A model generated the notes under the pieces. That model worked only from the letters and a program-made list of their open reading frames with translations, was not told the DNA's origin and did not search any database. Positions 1-6,775 of a stretch of DNA of 21,417 bases are shown here, one piece after another (positions within the stretch are counted from its first letter, which is position 1; the number at the start of each line of letters is the position of its first letter). A program made the translations under genes and the position numbers. Source of the stretch: Chloroflexota bacterium (lineage in GTDB: Bacteria; Chloroflexota; Anaerolineae; Anaerolineales; Anaerolineaceae); assembly GCA_029265085.1 (NCBI GenBank), contig JAJUJY010000069.1, forward strand, positions 1-21,417, read 5' to 3'.

Positions 1-686
1 ACAGCGCCATCGGGGGCAACAGCTACCAGGTCCAGATCGCGGCGGTAGAGTGGTGCATTTTGGATATTGCGATACCAGGTGACATCAGCGCGATTTTCCA
101 CTGCGTATTGAATATCGTCCGGGTGAAAGATCAGCCCGGAGGTATAGCAGCGTTCCAATAATTCCGCACCATCACCCATCGGGCGGATTTGATATCCGCC
201 TGGAATTTGTGGGTCTGGCGTTAGAGCGTCTAAAGCCTGCCGCCGCTCGTACCCAACCCAACGACCTTTTGTATACTTATTTTCTTGTAAAAGATTACCG
301 AGCAGGGTTTGATATTGATTGCACCATACCGTCAGCTTTTTCTTGCCAGTTTCATCTTTGGTGGCCAGATTTACTTCCGCGGTGGTAAGCATCTCTTTTA
401 AAAGTTCAGTATCCAGAAAATCTGGGTGGACATGTAGAAATGCTTCTCCACTGCCCTCCGGGTTTAGAACGGCTTTGATTTTTTGATTTTGATCTTCCCA
501 GAGAAAGACCTGCTCATTCAAGGGAATTGGTTCGCAGTTTTTCACGCCGTGCCAAAACCAATAGTCAAACCGGGCGATATCCCAGCAGCGCTGGCGCATT
601 TCATTGAGCGGCAGCATATCGCGCAAGAACTGGCGAATACGCCAATAATCTTCACCGTTTTGATAATTTCTCATCCTGAGTTTCAT
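1..686 (-). CDS. GNAT-like acetyltransferase, C-terminus cut by window edge
   Basis: The frame reads from an ATG at 686 to the window edge without a stop, giving 228 visible residues. An AGGAGC ribosome site lies 5 bases before the ATG. The opening residues (MKLRMRNYQNGEDYWRIRQF) have the look of the N-terminal GNAT domain in two-domain acetyltransferases: a short beta strand, then a helix with a WRIRxFL pattern. A second segment beginning near residue 166 (GGYQIRPM, then GDGAELLERCY) starts like a second GNAT repeat, which suggests a tandem-GNAT protein. The acetyl-CoA loop of the second domain would lie beyond the edge, so catalytic competence cannot be judged. It is divergent from the gene at 834. 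The family call is from pattern recognition and the substrate is unknown. Confidence 0.75.
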   Translation of the reverse strand, partial: MKLRMRNYQNGEDYWRIRQFLRDMLPLNEMRQRCWDIARFDYWFWHGVKNCEPIPLNEQVFLWEDQNQKIKAVLNPEGSGEAFLHVHPDFLDTELLKEMLTTAEVNLATKDETGKKKLTVWCNQYQTLLGNLLQENKYTKGRWVGYERRQALDALTPDPQIPGGYQIRPMGDGAELLERCYTSGLIFHPDDIQYAVENRADVTWYRNIQNAPLYRRDLDLVAVAPDGA

Positions 687-717
687 TTTTGCTCCTGGGT
701 AATGGATGGCTTTGATC

Positions 718-729
718 AATTTCGAAATT
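718..729. promoter_or_regulatory. 12-bp perfect palindrome in a divergent gap
   Basis: AATTTCGAAATT is a perfect palindrome in the 147-base AT-rich gap between the divergent genes starting at 686 (minus) and 834 (plus), 32 bases before the minus-strand start. Its position would suit an operator for the minus gene. No clear -35/-10 pair could be assigned around it, and in AT-rich DNA a 12-base palindrome can arise by chance. Confidence 0.25.
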
Positions 730-833
730 ATTTTGAAGGCGACAAAATCACCTAATTTAAGATAATCGATTTATAAAAAAAAAGCTAAAATAACGAAGTA
801 AGCTTGATAGGATCATTATATAGGAGATCAGGC

Positions 834-1748
834 ATGGCAACCAGATCAATGGTGTGGACGACGGTGGTGCAAACTCCCCATGATGTTATCGGCGCAAGAT
901 TGTTGATGGACAGTCTGCATACTTTTGGCGGCCCGCTGCGCGGCTGCGCGATCTGGCTGTTTACAACTGATCCTGCGGAATGTCCTTGCGCCGACCTGGT
1001 TGGTGACGACGTCTCGGTTTTTTCTCTGCAAGTGCCGACCGAGATCTCCTCTGCCTTGTTTGCAGAAAAAGTCTTTGCCTGCGCGCAGGCGGAGAAGATG
1101 GCAGATTCATCGGTTCAATCGATCGTTTGGATGGACCCGAATTGCCTGGTACTTCGCCCGCCAGCGTTGTTTGAACTAGGAGATGATTTTGATGCGGCTG
1201 TTCGACCGGTGCACATCAAAAATGTTGGGCGATTGGTGGATGAGCCGTTGGATGATTTCTGGAAGGGGATTTATCGTGCGGTTGGCGCGACCGATATTCA
1301 AGCGGTGGTCGAATCGTTTGTGGGCAAGCAGGTGATCCGTGCGTATTTTAATTCGCATAGTTTTTCTTTTCGGCCGGGATTGGGCCTGATGCAGCGCTGG
1401 TTGAATTTGTTTGAGCGGCTGGTTAATGACGATACCTTTCAAGCTGCGGCCTGTGCAGATTCGCTGCACCGGGTTTTTCTTTTCCAGGCATTATTGAGCG
1501 CTATCTTGGTCACGGCTATTGAACCGCAGCGCTTGCGCTTGCTGCCTCCAGATTATAATTACCCGTACAACTTGCACGCCTCCGTACCGCAAGACCGGCG
1601 TGCCAGGGCACTGAATGATTTGGTTTGCCTGACTTACGAAGGCCGCACACTGGACCCGGCACTGGTAACCGACATGGATATCCACCCGCCATTTGATGTC
1701 TGGCTGGCAGAGCGCAAGGGCTTGTTTACGATGCTGCAAGAGGAGTGA
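834..1748 (+). CDS. Uncharacterised protein, possibly glycosyltransferase-like
   Basis: This is a 304-residue protein. The frame opens further upstream at a TTG (804), but the ATG at 834 has AGGAGA 7 bases before it and begins MATRSMVWTTVVQTP, so I chose that start. It has no signal peptide and no membrane segment. The arrangement loosely recalls GT-A-type nucleotide-sugar transferases: a beta strand with VWTTVV at the start, a MARLL-like helix (IGARLLMDSL), IVWMDPNCLVL near residue 110 where such enzymes carry an acidic metal-binding motif, and FNSHSFSFRPG near residue 178. The usual DxD is not present as such (only MDPN), so this is a weak structural guess. The acetyltransferase gene follows after 6 bases, so the two are probably co-transcribed. 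The reading frame itself is convincing; the function is not recognised. Confidence 0.8.
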   Translation: MATRSMVWTTVVQTPHDVIGARLLMDSLHTFGGPLRGCAIWLFTTDPAECPCADLVGDDVSVFSLQVPTEISSALFAEKVFACAQAEKMADSSVQSIVWMDPNCLVLRPPALFELGDDFDAAVRPVHIKNVGRLVDEPLDDFWKGIYRAVGATDIQAVVESFVGKQVIRAYFNSHSFSFRPGLGLMQRWLNLFERLVNDDTFQAAACADSLHRVFLFQALLSAILVTAIEPQRLRLLPPDYNYPYNLHASVPQDRRARALNDLVCLTYEGRTLDPALVTDMDIHPPFDVWLAERKGLFTMLQEE

Positions 1749-1754
1749 AAAGCG

Positions 1755-2315
1755 ATGGCATTTACCCTGCAAACCAACCGCTTAATCTTACGCCCATTTG
1801 AGGATGGCGATATTTTGACCTTTTCCGATTACCGTTCTGATCCGGAGGTTGCTCGTTATCAGGGGTGGGATACGCCGTATTCGCCTGAGCAGGCAGCCCA
1901 ATTTGTGCAGCGGTTAAAGGATGTTTTGCCAGGAACACCCGGCGAATGGTATCAAATCGCGATTGAATTAAAACAAACCGGGCAATTAATTGGTGATTGT
2001 GTTTTCCAGATTTTGGATGAAGATCATCAGCAGGCAGAAATTGGCTATACCCTGGCGCGGCCATTCCAGGGCAGGGGCTATGCAACCGAAGCTGTAAAAG
2101 CATTGTTGGGATATTTGTTTGAAACACTGAATCTTCACCGGGTGCGAGCCAATTGCGACCCGGAAAATCTGGCTTCTGCTCGTTTGTTGCTGCGGGCTGG
2201 TATGCGCCATGAAGGCCGCTTTGTGGACAGCTTGTGGCTCAAGGGACACTGGTACAGTGAAGATTGGTTTGCAATTCTGGATCGTGAATGGGCGGAGCAG
2301 AAAACCCAACGATGA
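1755..2315 (+). CDS. GNAT N-acetyltransferase, RimJ/RimL type
   Basis: A 186-residue single-domain acetyltransferase of the Acetyltransf_3 type, which transfers acetyl from acetyl-CoA to an amine. It opens with the family's TNRLILRPFEDGD stretch (residues 7-19). The acetyl-CoA pyrophosphate loop is Q105-G-R-G-Y-A110, and the C-terminal NLASARLLLRAGMRHEGRF segment (from residue 138) is typical of RimJ-like enzymes. The length is standard for the family. The start ATG is preceded by a GAGGAG ribosome site that overlaps the end of the upstream gene, consistent with coupled translation. The related protein encoded at 10049-10615 shares the same architecture. The acceptor could be a ribosomal protein N-terminus, an amino sugar or an antibiotic; the sequence does not decide. 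Confidence 0.93.
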   Translation: MAFTLQTNRLILRPFEDGDILTFSDYRSDPEVARYQGWDTPYSPEQAAQFVQRLKDVLPGTPGEWYQIAIELKQTGQLIGDCVFQILDEDHQQAEIGYTLARPFQGRGYATEAVKALLGYLFETLNLHRVRANCDPENLASARLLLRAGMRHEGRFVDSLWLKGHWYSEDWFAILDREWAEQKTQR

Positions 2316-2420
2316 TAATAAGCATTGCCAGCTGACTTTGGTCGCGCAAGGATAAAACACGCTCTTGCTAGAAGGTGTGTCTTGATGAGCAAGCGATGTG
2401 CTTCGTCTGAAAAAATATGG

Positions 2421-3377
2421 TTATGAATCAGGAAACAGCCATTCCTGAATGAGCAGATCATCTAGATGATCCAATAAACGGTTGAGATTGCCAACCAATT
2501 TATTGGCTGGATTGCCCGCTGACCGGAGAACAGCCTGGATATCTGCTTCAAAATCCTTGGGCAGTTTTTCGCAATTGACTAAAGCGAATTGCACCAGTTT
2601 CTTCTCGCCGGGATGCAAGGTGTAATTAACTGCAAAGAGGATGTCAAAGTAGCTGGCCAGAAGGGCGGCAAGGCGGTGATTCATGCTGACCAGGTCGCTG
2701 CGTTTGACCGCTTTTTCAATTTGATGGAGGTAGGCCGGGATAATGCCGCGTAGGAGTGGGTGATTTAATACAACAATGTTCTTGCGCAATTCTTCAGGAT
2801 AGCTGGTCTGGCTGTGTATCTGCATATCTCGAAACCAACCACTCCGGTCATAAAGAATTTTTGAAAAGGCAACTGTCCTCCAGAAACAAGTGGTGTAACC
2901 CTGGCTGGCTTGAAATTGCCGGACAACCCGGTCGATTTGGTCTTCCATCCAGGCGGGGTCAAAATAAACGATATCGACCTCAATGCCGGTTTTGGCGTTA
3001 TACCATTCGTCTCCTGGCCCCCAATAATTTAGCCCCAGGTTGGCGGTAGAAGCTCCGCCGGTTTCCTCTACGATTTTTTCGCGTTCTGAGACTGGGATCT
3101 CTTCGCGGGTGTATACATATAAATCAATATCTGAAATGGCATCTGTCTGTTTGCCAGCAGATGAACCTCCCAGAGCTACTGCCTCTACCTGGGGAAGCTG
3201 AGCGAACATGGCGGCGATTTGATGGATTAGTTGATCCGCTGGATCAGGTTTCGGAGCGCCAAACTTTGCTTTCCAACAATCATAGCAATAGTGGCGTTGG
3301 ATGCCATCTTCGGGTACCAGATATTCGGCATGGTACCGCTTACAAATTGAACACCGGCGAAGTTTATAGTGAGCCAT
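2421..3377 (-). CDS. Nucleotidyltransferase with N-terminal Cys4 zinc ribbon
   Basis: A 318-residue protein. Residues 9-34 carry CxxC (C9, C12) and CxxC (C31, C34), a compact zinc ribbon. A polymerase-beta-like nucleotidyltransferase core follows: GGSSAG at 70-75, then the metal-binding S82-D-I-D85, with the third carboxylate probably in the E133-V-D135 strand (GIEVDIVYF). The remaining 180 residues are helical, as in DUF4037-type or kanamycin-nucleotidyltransferase-like proteins. The family transfers a nucleotide from an NTP to a small molecule or protein hydroxyl; the substrate here is unknown. It begins 5 bases after the stop of the upstream GNAT gene, so the two form a probable operon. 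Joining a zinc ribbon to this core is unusual to me. The catalytic motifs look intact, so it is probably an active enzyme. Confidence 0.85.
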   Translation of the reverse strand: MAHYKLRRCSICKRYHAEYLVPEDGIQRHYCYDCWKAKFGAPKPDPADQLIHQIAAMFAQLPQVEAVALGGSSAGKQTDAISDIDLYVYTREEIPVSEREKIVEETGGASTANLGLNYWGPGDEWYNAKTGIEVDIVYFDPAWMEDQIDRVVRQFQASQGYTTCFWRTVAFSKILYDRSGWFRDMQIHSQTSYPEELRKNIVVLNHPLLRGIIPAYLHQIEKAVKRSDLVSMNHRLAALLASYFDILFAVNYTLHPGEKKLVQFALVNCEKLPKDFEADIQAVLRSAGNPANKLVGNLNRLLDHLDDLLIQEWLFPDS

Positions 3378-3382
3378 AGATT

Positions 3383-3817
3383 TTACAGTTTTTTCTTGAG
3401 AAAATATTGTTTGATCCCGTTGGGATATTCATCGAGGATGCCGAAAATTTCATATCCTAAATACTGGTAGAAATCCGGCGACTGGTAGCTGAAGGTGGTA
3501 GTGTGCGCAAAAGTGCAGCCGTTCTCTTTGGCAATTCGTTCCGCTTCAAGCATTAAGGCTTTACCGTAACCGTCTCCACGTACGCGCTCATCCACCCAAA
3601 GGACATCAATATACAGGCAATACAGAAAGACATCGCATAAAACTCCACCATAAACCTGCCCATCGGATCCTTTAAGTGCCAGGTTGATGGAGATATCGGG
3701 TTTTCCGAGCTGTTCTTGGGTGGCTATGACATTATATTGGAAAAGATTCTTGCAAATAATTTTCCGGTCTTCTTGAGAGATTTCAGGGGTGATGAAACAA
3801 TTTTTGGCGGCATTCAT
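3383..3817 (-). CDS. GNAT family N-acetyltransferase
   Basis: A 144-residue single-domain acetyltransferase. The open frame extends upstream to about 3964, but that extension reads through the regulatory palindromes and resembles no protein. I chose the ATG at 3817 (MNAAKNCFITPE), which has AAGGA about 10 bases upstream. The acetyl-CoA loop is R80-G-D-G-Y-G85 after the LYIDVLWVDE strand. The C-terminal half (FSYQSPDFYQYLGYEIFGIL) matches the last strands of compact GNAT enzymes, where the FYxxLGYE motif sits beside the cofactor. It is the first gene of a two-gene minus operon with the zinc-ribbon nucleotidyltransferase, and is divergent from the sulfur-operon regulator, so it may share control elements with it. 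Substrate unknown. Confidence 0.9.
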   Translation of the reverse strand: MNAAKNCFITPEISQEDRKIICKNLFQYNVIATQEQLGKPDISINLALKGSDGQVYGGVLCDVFLYCLYIDVLWVDERVRGDGYGKALMLEAERIAKENGCTFAHTTTFSYQSPDFYQYLGYEIFGILDEYPNGIKQYFLKKKL

Positions 3818-3883
3818 ATTGATTGAAATCCTTTGAGCGGCGGAAACACTGTGGAGATATTGATCTGAGTCCGATTTTCTTTC

Positions 3884-3889
3884 ATTATA
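3884..3889 (-). promoter_or_regulatory. Candidate -10 box for the minus-strand GNAT operon
   Basis: On the minus strand TATAAT lies here, about 67 bases before the ATG at 3817. No good TTGACA-like -35 sits 16-18 bases further upstream (the best is TTCCCT), so any promoter here would depend on an activator. The palindromes at 3939-3964 would lie roughly 65-80 bases upstream of the start of transcription, a plausible activator distance. Confidence 0.35.
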
Positions 3890-3938
3890 GAGCCAAACAG
3901 GTAGGCAGGGAATGTCTTGTGACAAAAAGAACGAATCA

Positions 3939-3964
3939 TGACATTTGTCCGTGACATTTGTCAC
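3939..3964. promoter_or_regulatory. Tandem TGACATTTGTC palindromes (GTGA-N6-TCAC type)
   Basis: TGACATTTGTC occurs twice with a 13-base period (3939-3949 and 3952-3962). The second copy is part of the perfect inverted repeat GTGACA-TT-TGTCAC (3951-3964), which also fits the GTGA-N6-TCAC pattern of CRP/FNR-superfamily sites. The first copy (ATGACATTTGTCCG) is a degraded version with 4-base perfect arms. They lie in the divergent gap between the GNAT operon (start 3817) and the PocR-domain regulator (start 4030). I infer a binding site for a dimeric regulator, perhaps CRP/FNR-like; no such regulator gene is in the window. Confidence 0.55.
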
Positions 3965-3972
3965 TATATACA

Positions 3973-3998
3973 GTTGTTATAGGTTGTTATATTGATTA
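3973..3998. promoter_or_regulatory. Direct repeats GTTGTTAT, 10-base period
   Basis: GTTGTTAT occurs at 3973-3980 and exactly repeats at 3983-3990, with a weaker third copy, ATTGATTA, at 3991-3998. Head-to-tail repeats one helical turn apart put the protein on one face of the DNA. BldC of Streptomyces, whose DNA-binding domain is of the same excisionase/MerR-like class as the regulator encoded just downstream, binds head-to-tail direct repeats. Autoregulation by the downstream gene is therefore a reasonable inference, not shown. Confidence 0.4.
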
Positions 3999-4007
3999 CA
4001 GGATAAT

Positions 4008-4016
4008 TGCTATATC
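4008..4016 (+). promoter_or_regulatory. Candidate extended -10 promoter (TGC-TATATC)
   Basis: TGCTATATC fits an extended -10 element (TGn followed by TATATC). No -35 hexamer lies at the usual distance, but extended -10 promoters do not need a strong one. Transcription would start near 4023, only about 7 bases before the ATG at 4030. That fits the absence of any ribosome site there and suggests a leaderless or near-leaderless message. A second possible box, TATAAC at 4021-4026, is too close to the start codon. Confidence 0.35.
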
Positions 4017-4029
4017 AAATTATAACAAT

Positions 4030-4776
4030 ATGGATGATTTGCTTACAACAAAACAAGTTCTCGAACTGCTCAAGGTGGATCGGATCACGATTTACCGGAT
4101 GCTGCAAGACGGCCGCCTGAAGGGTGTCAAGATTGGCCAGCAGTGGCGCTTCCCCAGCCGCGAAGTGGAGCGTTTGCTCGGTCGTGAAGAACCTGCTGTG
4201 CAGTCTGTAGAGCAATCAGCGGATCCGACCTTCCCGGTCCATTGTGTGCAGACGATCCAGGATTTGTTCTCGGATGTCAGCCAGATTGCGGCGCTTGTGC
4301 TGAATATGCGCGGCGAGCTGCTCACACAGATCAGCCATCCGAATGCTTTTTACCAATTACTGGTTTCTTCTCCTACTGGGCAAGAGGCCTATCAAACCAC
4401 CTGGCATAAATTCATTCAACAAAGCGGAAGTGGTATTAAAAAATTTATCGATTTTGCTGGAATGGGGTATGTCGGAGCACCGGTCTATGATCGTGGTGAG
4501 CAGGTTGGTCTGTTCCTTTCAGGCCAGTTTTATTGGCAACTGCCCGATGCACGGGAAGAAGAAGAGCGTATGCGCCGGTTAGCAGTTGAGCTTGGTATTT
4601 CGCTGGAAGCTTTACAACGTGCTGCTCGAACGATTGCGGTGATCAGCCCGGATCAGCATACCCGGCTTGAAAACTGGCCAGGCACGGCGGCTCGGGCTAT
4701 TCAAAGTATATTACGCGAGCGGATTAGCTACATTGAACGCTTGCAGCAGATTGCAAATCTGACGCAAATTTCCTGA
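4030..4776 (+). CDS. HTH (excisionase/BldC-like) + PocR-domain regulator
   Basis: A 248-residue transcription regulator. Residues 3-50 are an HTH_17 excisionase-type domain: LLTTKQVLELLKVDRITIYRML, then GRLKGVKIGQQWRFPSREV, the usual recognition helix and wing. Residues about 75-200 match a PocR-type sensory domain: a LALVL-like strand, SHPNAFYQLL, then a GxGYVGAPVYDRGEQVGLFLSGQF stretch that is the family's core. PocR of Salmonella senses 1,2-propanediol; other family members are unassigned. The cysteines commonly seen in this domain appear to be replaced here (FYQLL, EAYQTT, KFIDFAG); the only Cys is C72. The frame extends upstream to 3958 through the repeats, but the ATG at 4030 is the sensible start even though it lacks a ribosome site. 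The flavoprotein gene follows after 12 bases, and the stop codon overlaps its ribosome site, so this is the first gene of the sulfur operon. Confidence 0.87.
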   Translation: MDDLLTTKQVLELLKVDRITIYRMLQDGRLKGVKIGQQWRFPSREVERLLGREEPAVQSVEQSADPTFPVHCVQTIQDLFSDVSQIAALVLNMRGELLTQISHPNAFYQLLVSSPTGQEAYQTTWHKFIQQSGSGIKKFIDFAGMGYVGAPVYDRGEQVGLFLSGQFYWQLPDAREEEERMRRLAVELGISLEALQRAARTIAVISPDQHTRLENWPGTAARAIQSILRERISYIERLQQIANLTQIS

Positions 4777-4788
4777 GGAGCATAATAC

Positions 4789-6021
4789 ATGAAGAAATTG
4801 GTTATCTTAGGTGCGGGTACAGCGGGTACCATGTCGGCCAACCGGTTGGCAAAGATGCTGAATATGGACGAATGGCAAATCACCCTGGTGGACCAGGACC
4901 CAGTTCATTATTACCAGCCAGGTTATCTGTTTATCCCGTTTGGGGTATACACCAGCAAGGAAGTGGTAAAACCGAAGTCAAACTTCATTCCTCGCGGAAC
5001 AAAATATATCCAGTCAACCATTGAAATCATCGAGCCGGATCATAATAAGGTGCGCTTAGGTAATGGCACTGTGTTGGAGTATGATTTCCTGATTATTGCG
5101 ACCGGCGCGGATATTCACCCGGAAGAGACTCCTGGCCTGAGCGAGCATGAATGGGGCAAATCCATTCATACCTTCTATTCGTATGAAGGTTCTATTGCCC
5201 TCTGGAAAAAACTGCGTAATTGGGAAGGCGGCCGGTTGGTGGTCAATGTCGTGGAAAACCCGATCAAATGCCCGGTAGCTCCACTGGAGTTTTTGATGCT
5301 GGCAGATTGGTTCTTCCATGAGCGCGGAATCCGCGACCGGGTTGAACTGGTTTATGCTACCCCGCTTCCGGGGGCGTTCACCAAACCGATTGCTTCTAAG
5401 TTGTTGAGTGAAATGCTCCAGCAAAAAGGCATTCTCGTGGAACCTGAATTCATGATCGAACGGGCAGACCCGGATGCGAAAAAGATTGTTTCTTATGATG
5501 AGCGCGAAGTGGAATACGATTTATTGGTTTCTGTGCCGCTCAATAAAGGCGCCGATGTGGTTGGTAAATCCGGGCTGGGTGACGAATTGAATTTCTCGCC
5601 GGTCAACAAACATACATTCCTCTCGGACCGCTATGCTAATATCTTTGTGCTTGGCGATGCTTCTAATGCGCCGGCTTCTAAGGCTGGCTCTGTGGCGCAC
5701 TTTGCAATTGACCTGTTTGGCGAAAATTTCATGCGTTATACGGAAGGACAGGAATTGCTGCCTACTTTTGATGGACATGCCAATTGCTTTGTCGAATCGG
5801 GGTTTGGCAAGGGCTTGTTGATTGACTTCAACTATACCCAGGAGCCGCTGCCTGGCCGTTATCCGATGCCGGGTGTGGGACCATTTACTTTGTTAGAGGA
5901 ATCTGAAATTAACCACTGGGGTAAATTGATCTTCCGCTGGATGTATTGGAATATCTTGCTGAAAGGCAATGAACTGCCACTGCCTCCGACAATGAACATG
6001 GCCGGTAAATGGAAAGTATAG
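4789..6021 (+). CDS. sqr: Sulfide:quinone oxidoreductase-like flavoprotein
   Basis: A 410-residue FAD-dependent oxidoreductase of the SQR/flavocytochrome c sulfide dehydrogenase family, which oxidises sulfide to sulfane sulfur or polysulfide and passes electrons to quinone. The FAD Rossmann motif is G8-A-G-T-A-G13; ATG at 104-106 and the second FAD contact VLGDASN (287-293) are in place. Of the three redox cysteines of classical SQR, the one in KCPVAPLEF (C161) and the C-terminal one in ANCFVESG (C333) are present; the first is absent. The C-terminal segment EINHWGKLIFRWMYWNILLKG (about 373-393) is amphipathic, as in SQRs that sit in the membrane surface. Its start has a GAGGAG ribosome site. 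The TusE- and DsrE2-like genes downstream support a sulfur role. The SQR subtype cannot be fixed without a tree, and other sulfide or thiol dehydrogenases of this fold remain possible. Confidence 0.88.
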   Translation: MKKLVILGAGTAGTMSANRLAKMLNMDEWQITLVDQDPVHYYQPGYLFIPFGVYTSKEVVKPKSNFIPRGTKYIQSTIEIIEPDHNKVRLGNGTVLEYDFLIIATGADIHPEETPGLSEHEWGKSIHTFYSYEGSIALWKKLRNWEGGRLVVNVVENPIKCPVAPLEFLMLADWFFHERGIRDRVELVYATPLPGAFTKPIASKLLSEMLQQKGILVEPEFMIERADPDAKKIVSYDEREVEYDLLVSVPLNKGADVVGKSGLGDELNFSPVNKHTFLSDRYANIFVLGDASNAPASKAGSVAHFAIDLFGENFMRYTEGQELLPTFDGHANCFVESGFGKGLLIDFNYTQEPLPGRYPMPGVGPFTLLEESEINHWGKLIFRWMYWNILLKGNELPLPPTMNMAGKWKV

Positions 6022-6029
6022 GAGGAGAT

Positions 6030-6710
6030 ATGGATCAGACATTACAGGAACTGAACCAGAAACTAGATCTCCTGACAACACAGGTGGCTTACCTGGCCGA
6101 ACAGGCGCGCATGGCTGAGCAAGAGCGCGAATCGCGGGACGAATTGATTGAGACAGCCAAACCAATTGCCAAAGAGGTCATGCAGCTGGCAGCCAAAGAG
6201 TTGGAAGAGGTGCAGGAATATCTTGATCCGCAAGACCTTGTCCGGCTGCTAAAGAAACTGGTGCGGCATGGTCCGCAGTTGGAAATGCTGCTCGATCAGT
6301 TAGATTCTGTCACGGATCTGGTGGAAACTGCTGAACCGATTTTAAAAGAAGGCGTCAGCAAAGTCACTGAGATCACAACAGAACTGGATAACAAAGGATA
6401 CTTTGCCTTTGCGCGCGGTGGGTTGCGCATGATGGATAATGTCGTAACTTCCTTTACAGAAGAAGATGTCAACCGCTTGGGTGACAATATTGTCCTGATT
6501 TTGAACACGGTTAAGGATATGACCCAGCCGGAAATCATGTCTTTTGTGCGCAATACATTGATGGTTGCGGAAAAAGAAATTGAAAAGCCGGTGGATATTT
6601 CTACCTTTGGCTTGCTGCGCCAGATGGGTGACCCGGCAGTACGGCGCGGTTTGGCTCTGACGATGCGGGTTTTGCATGTGGTTGGCAAGCAAGCTGAACC
6701 GAAAGCATAA
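6030..6710 (+). CDS. DUF1641 family protein
   Basis: A 226-residue protein starting at the ATG at 6030, which follows GGAGGAGAT; an in-frame ATG at 6009 lies inside the previous gene and has no ribosome site. Residues about 3-45 form a heptad-rich coiled coil (LQELNQKLDLLTTQVAYLAE, then a charged stretch). The C-terminal part (FGLLRQMGDPAVRRGLALTM, residues about 194-213) is the DUF1641 signature. No membrane segment is evident; amphipathic helices dominate. DUF1641 proteins have no settled biochemical function and are often encoded beside oxidoreductases. Here the start is 8 bases after the SQR-like stop, which suggests a partner, assembly factor or scaffold for that enzyme. Family assignment is firm; role is inference from context. 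Confidence 0.88.
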   Translation: MDQTLQELNQKLDLLTTQVAYLAEQARMAEQERESRDELIETAKPIAKEVMQLAAKELEEVQEYLDPQDLVRLLKKLVRHGPQLEMLLDQLDSVTDLVETAEPILKEGVSKVTEITTELDNKGYFAFARGGLRMMDNVVTSFTEEDVNRLGDNIVLILNTVKDMTQPEIMSFVRNTLMVAEKEIEKPVDISTFGLLRQMGDPAVRRGLALTMRVLHVVGKQAEPKA

Positions 6711-6737
6711 ATCAAATAGCGAATTAAAAAATAATTG

Positions 6738-6751
6738 GATAGAAATCTATC
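6738..6751 (+). repeat. Small inverted repeat between DUF1641 and tusE genes
   Basis: GATAGA-AA-TCTATC is a perfect 6-base-arm inverted repeat in the 65-base gap before the TusE-like gene, 24 bases before its start codon. The loop is too tight for a stable terminator and no T-run follows. It could be a minor RNA processing or stability element that lets the last two genes be expressed differently, or it could be chance. Confidence 0.3.
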
Positions 6752-6775
6752 ATCAAAAATTCTCGGAGGATAATT

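Noticed and set aside
483..755. 90-residue plus-strand frame at the left end
   Set aside because: Antisense to the GNAT-like gene that runs from 686 to the window edge, which has a good ribosome site and family-like sequence.
2316..2420. Possible terminator between the convergent genes ending at 2315 and 2421
   Set aside because: CTTGCT and AGCAAG can pair, but the loop is long, the stem is only 6 bases, and no T-run follows on either strand.
3818..3964. N-terminal extension of the GNAT gene (49 residues)
   Set aside because: It reads through the palindromes and the -10 box, has no ribosome site, and looks unlike a GNAT; the ATG at 3817 fits the family.
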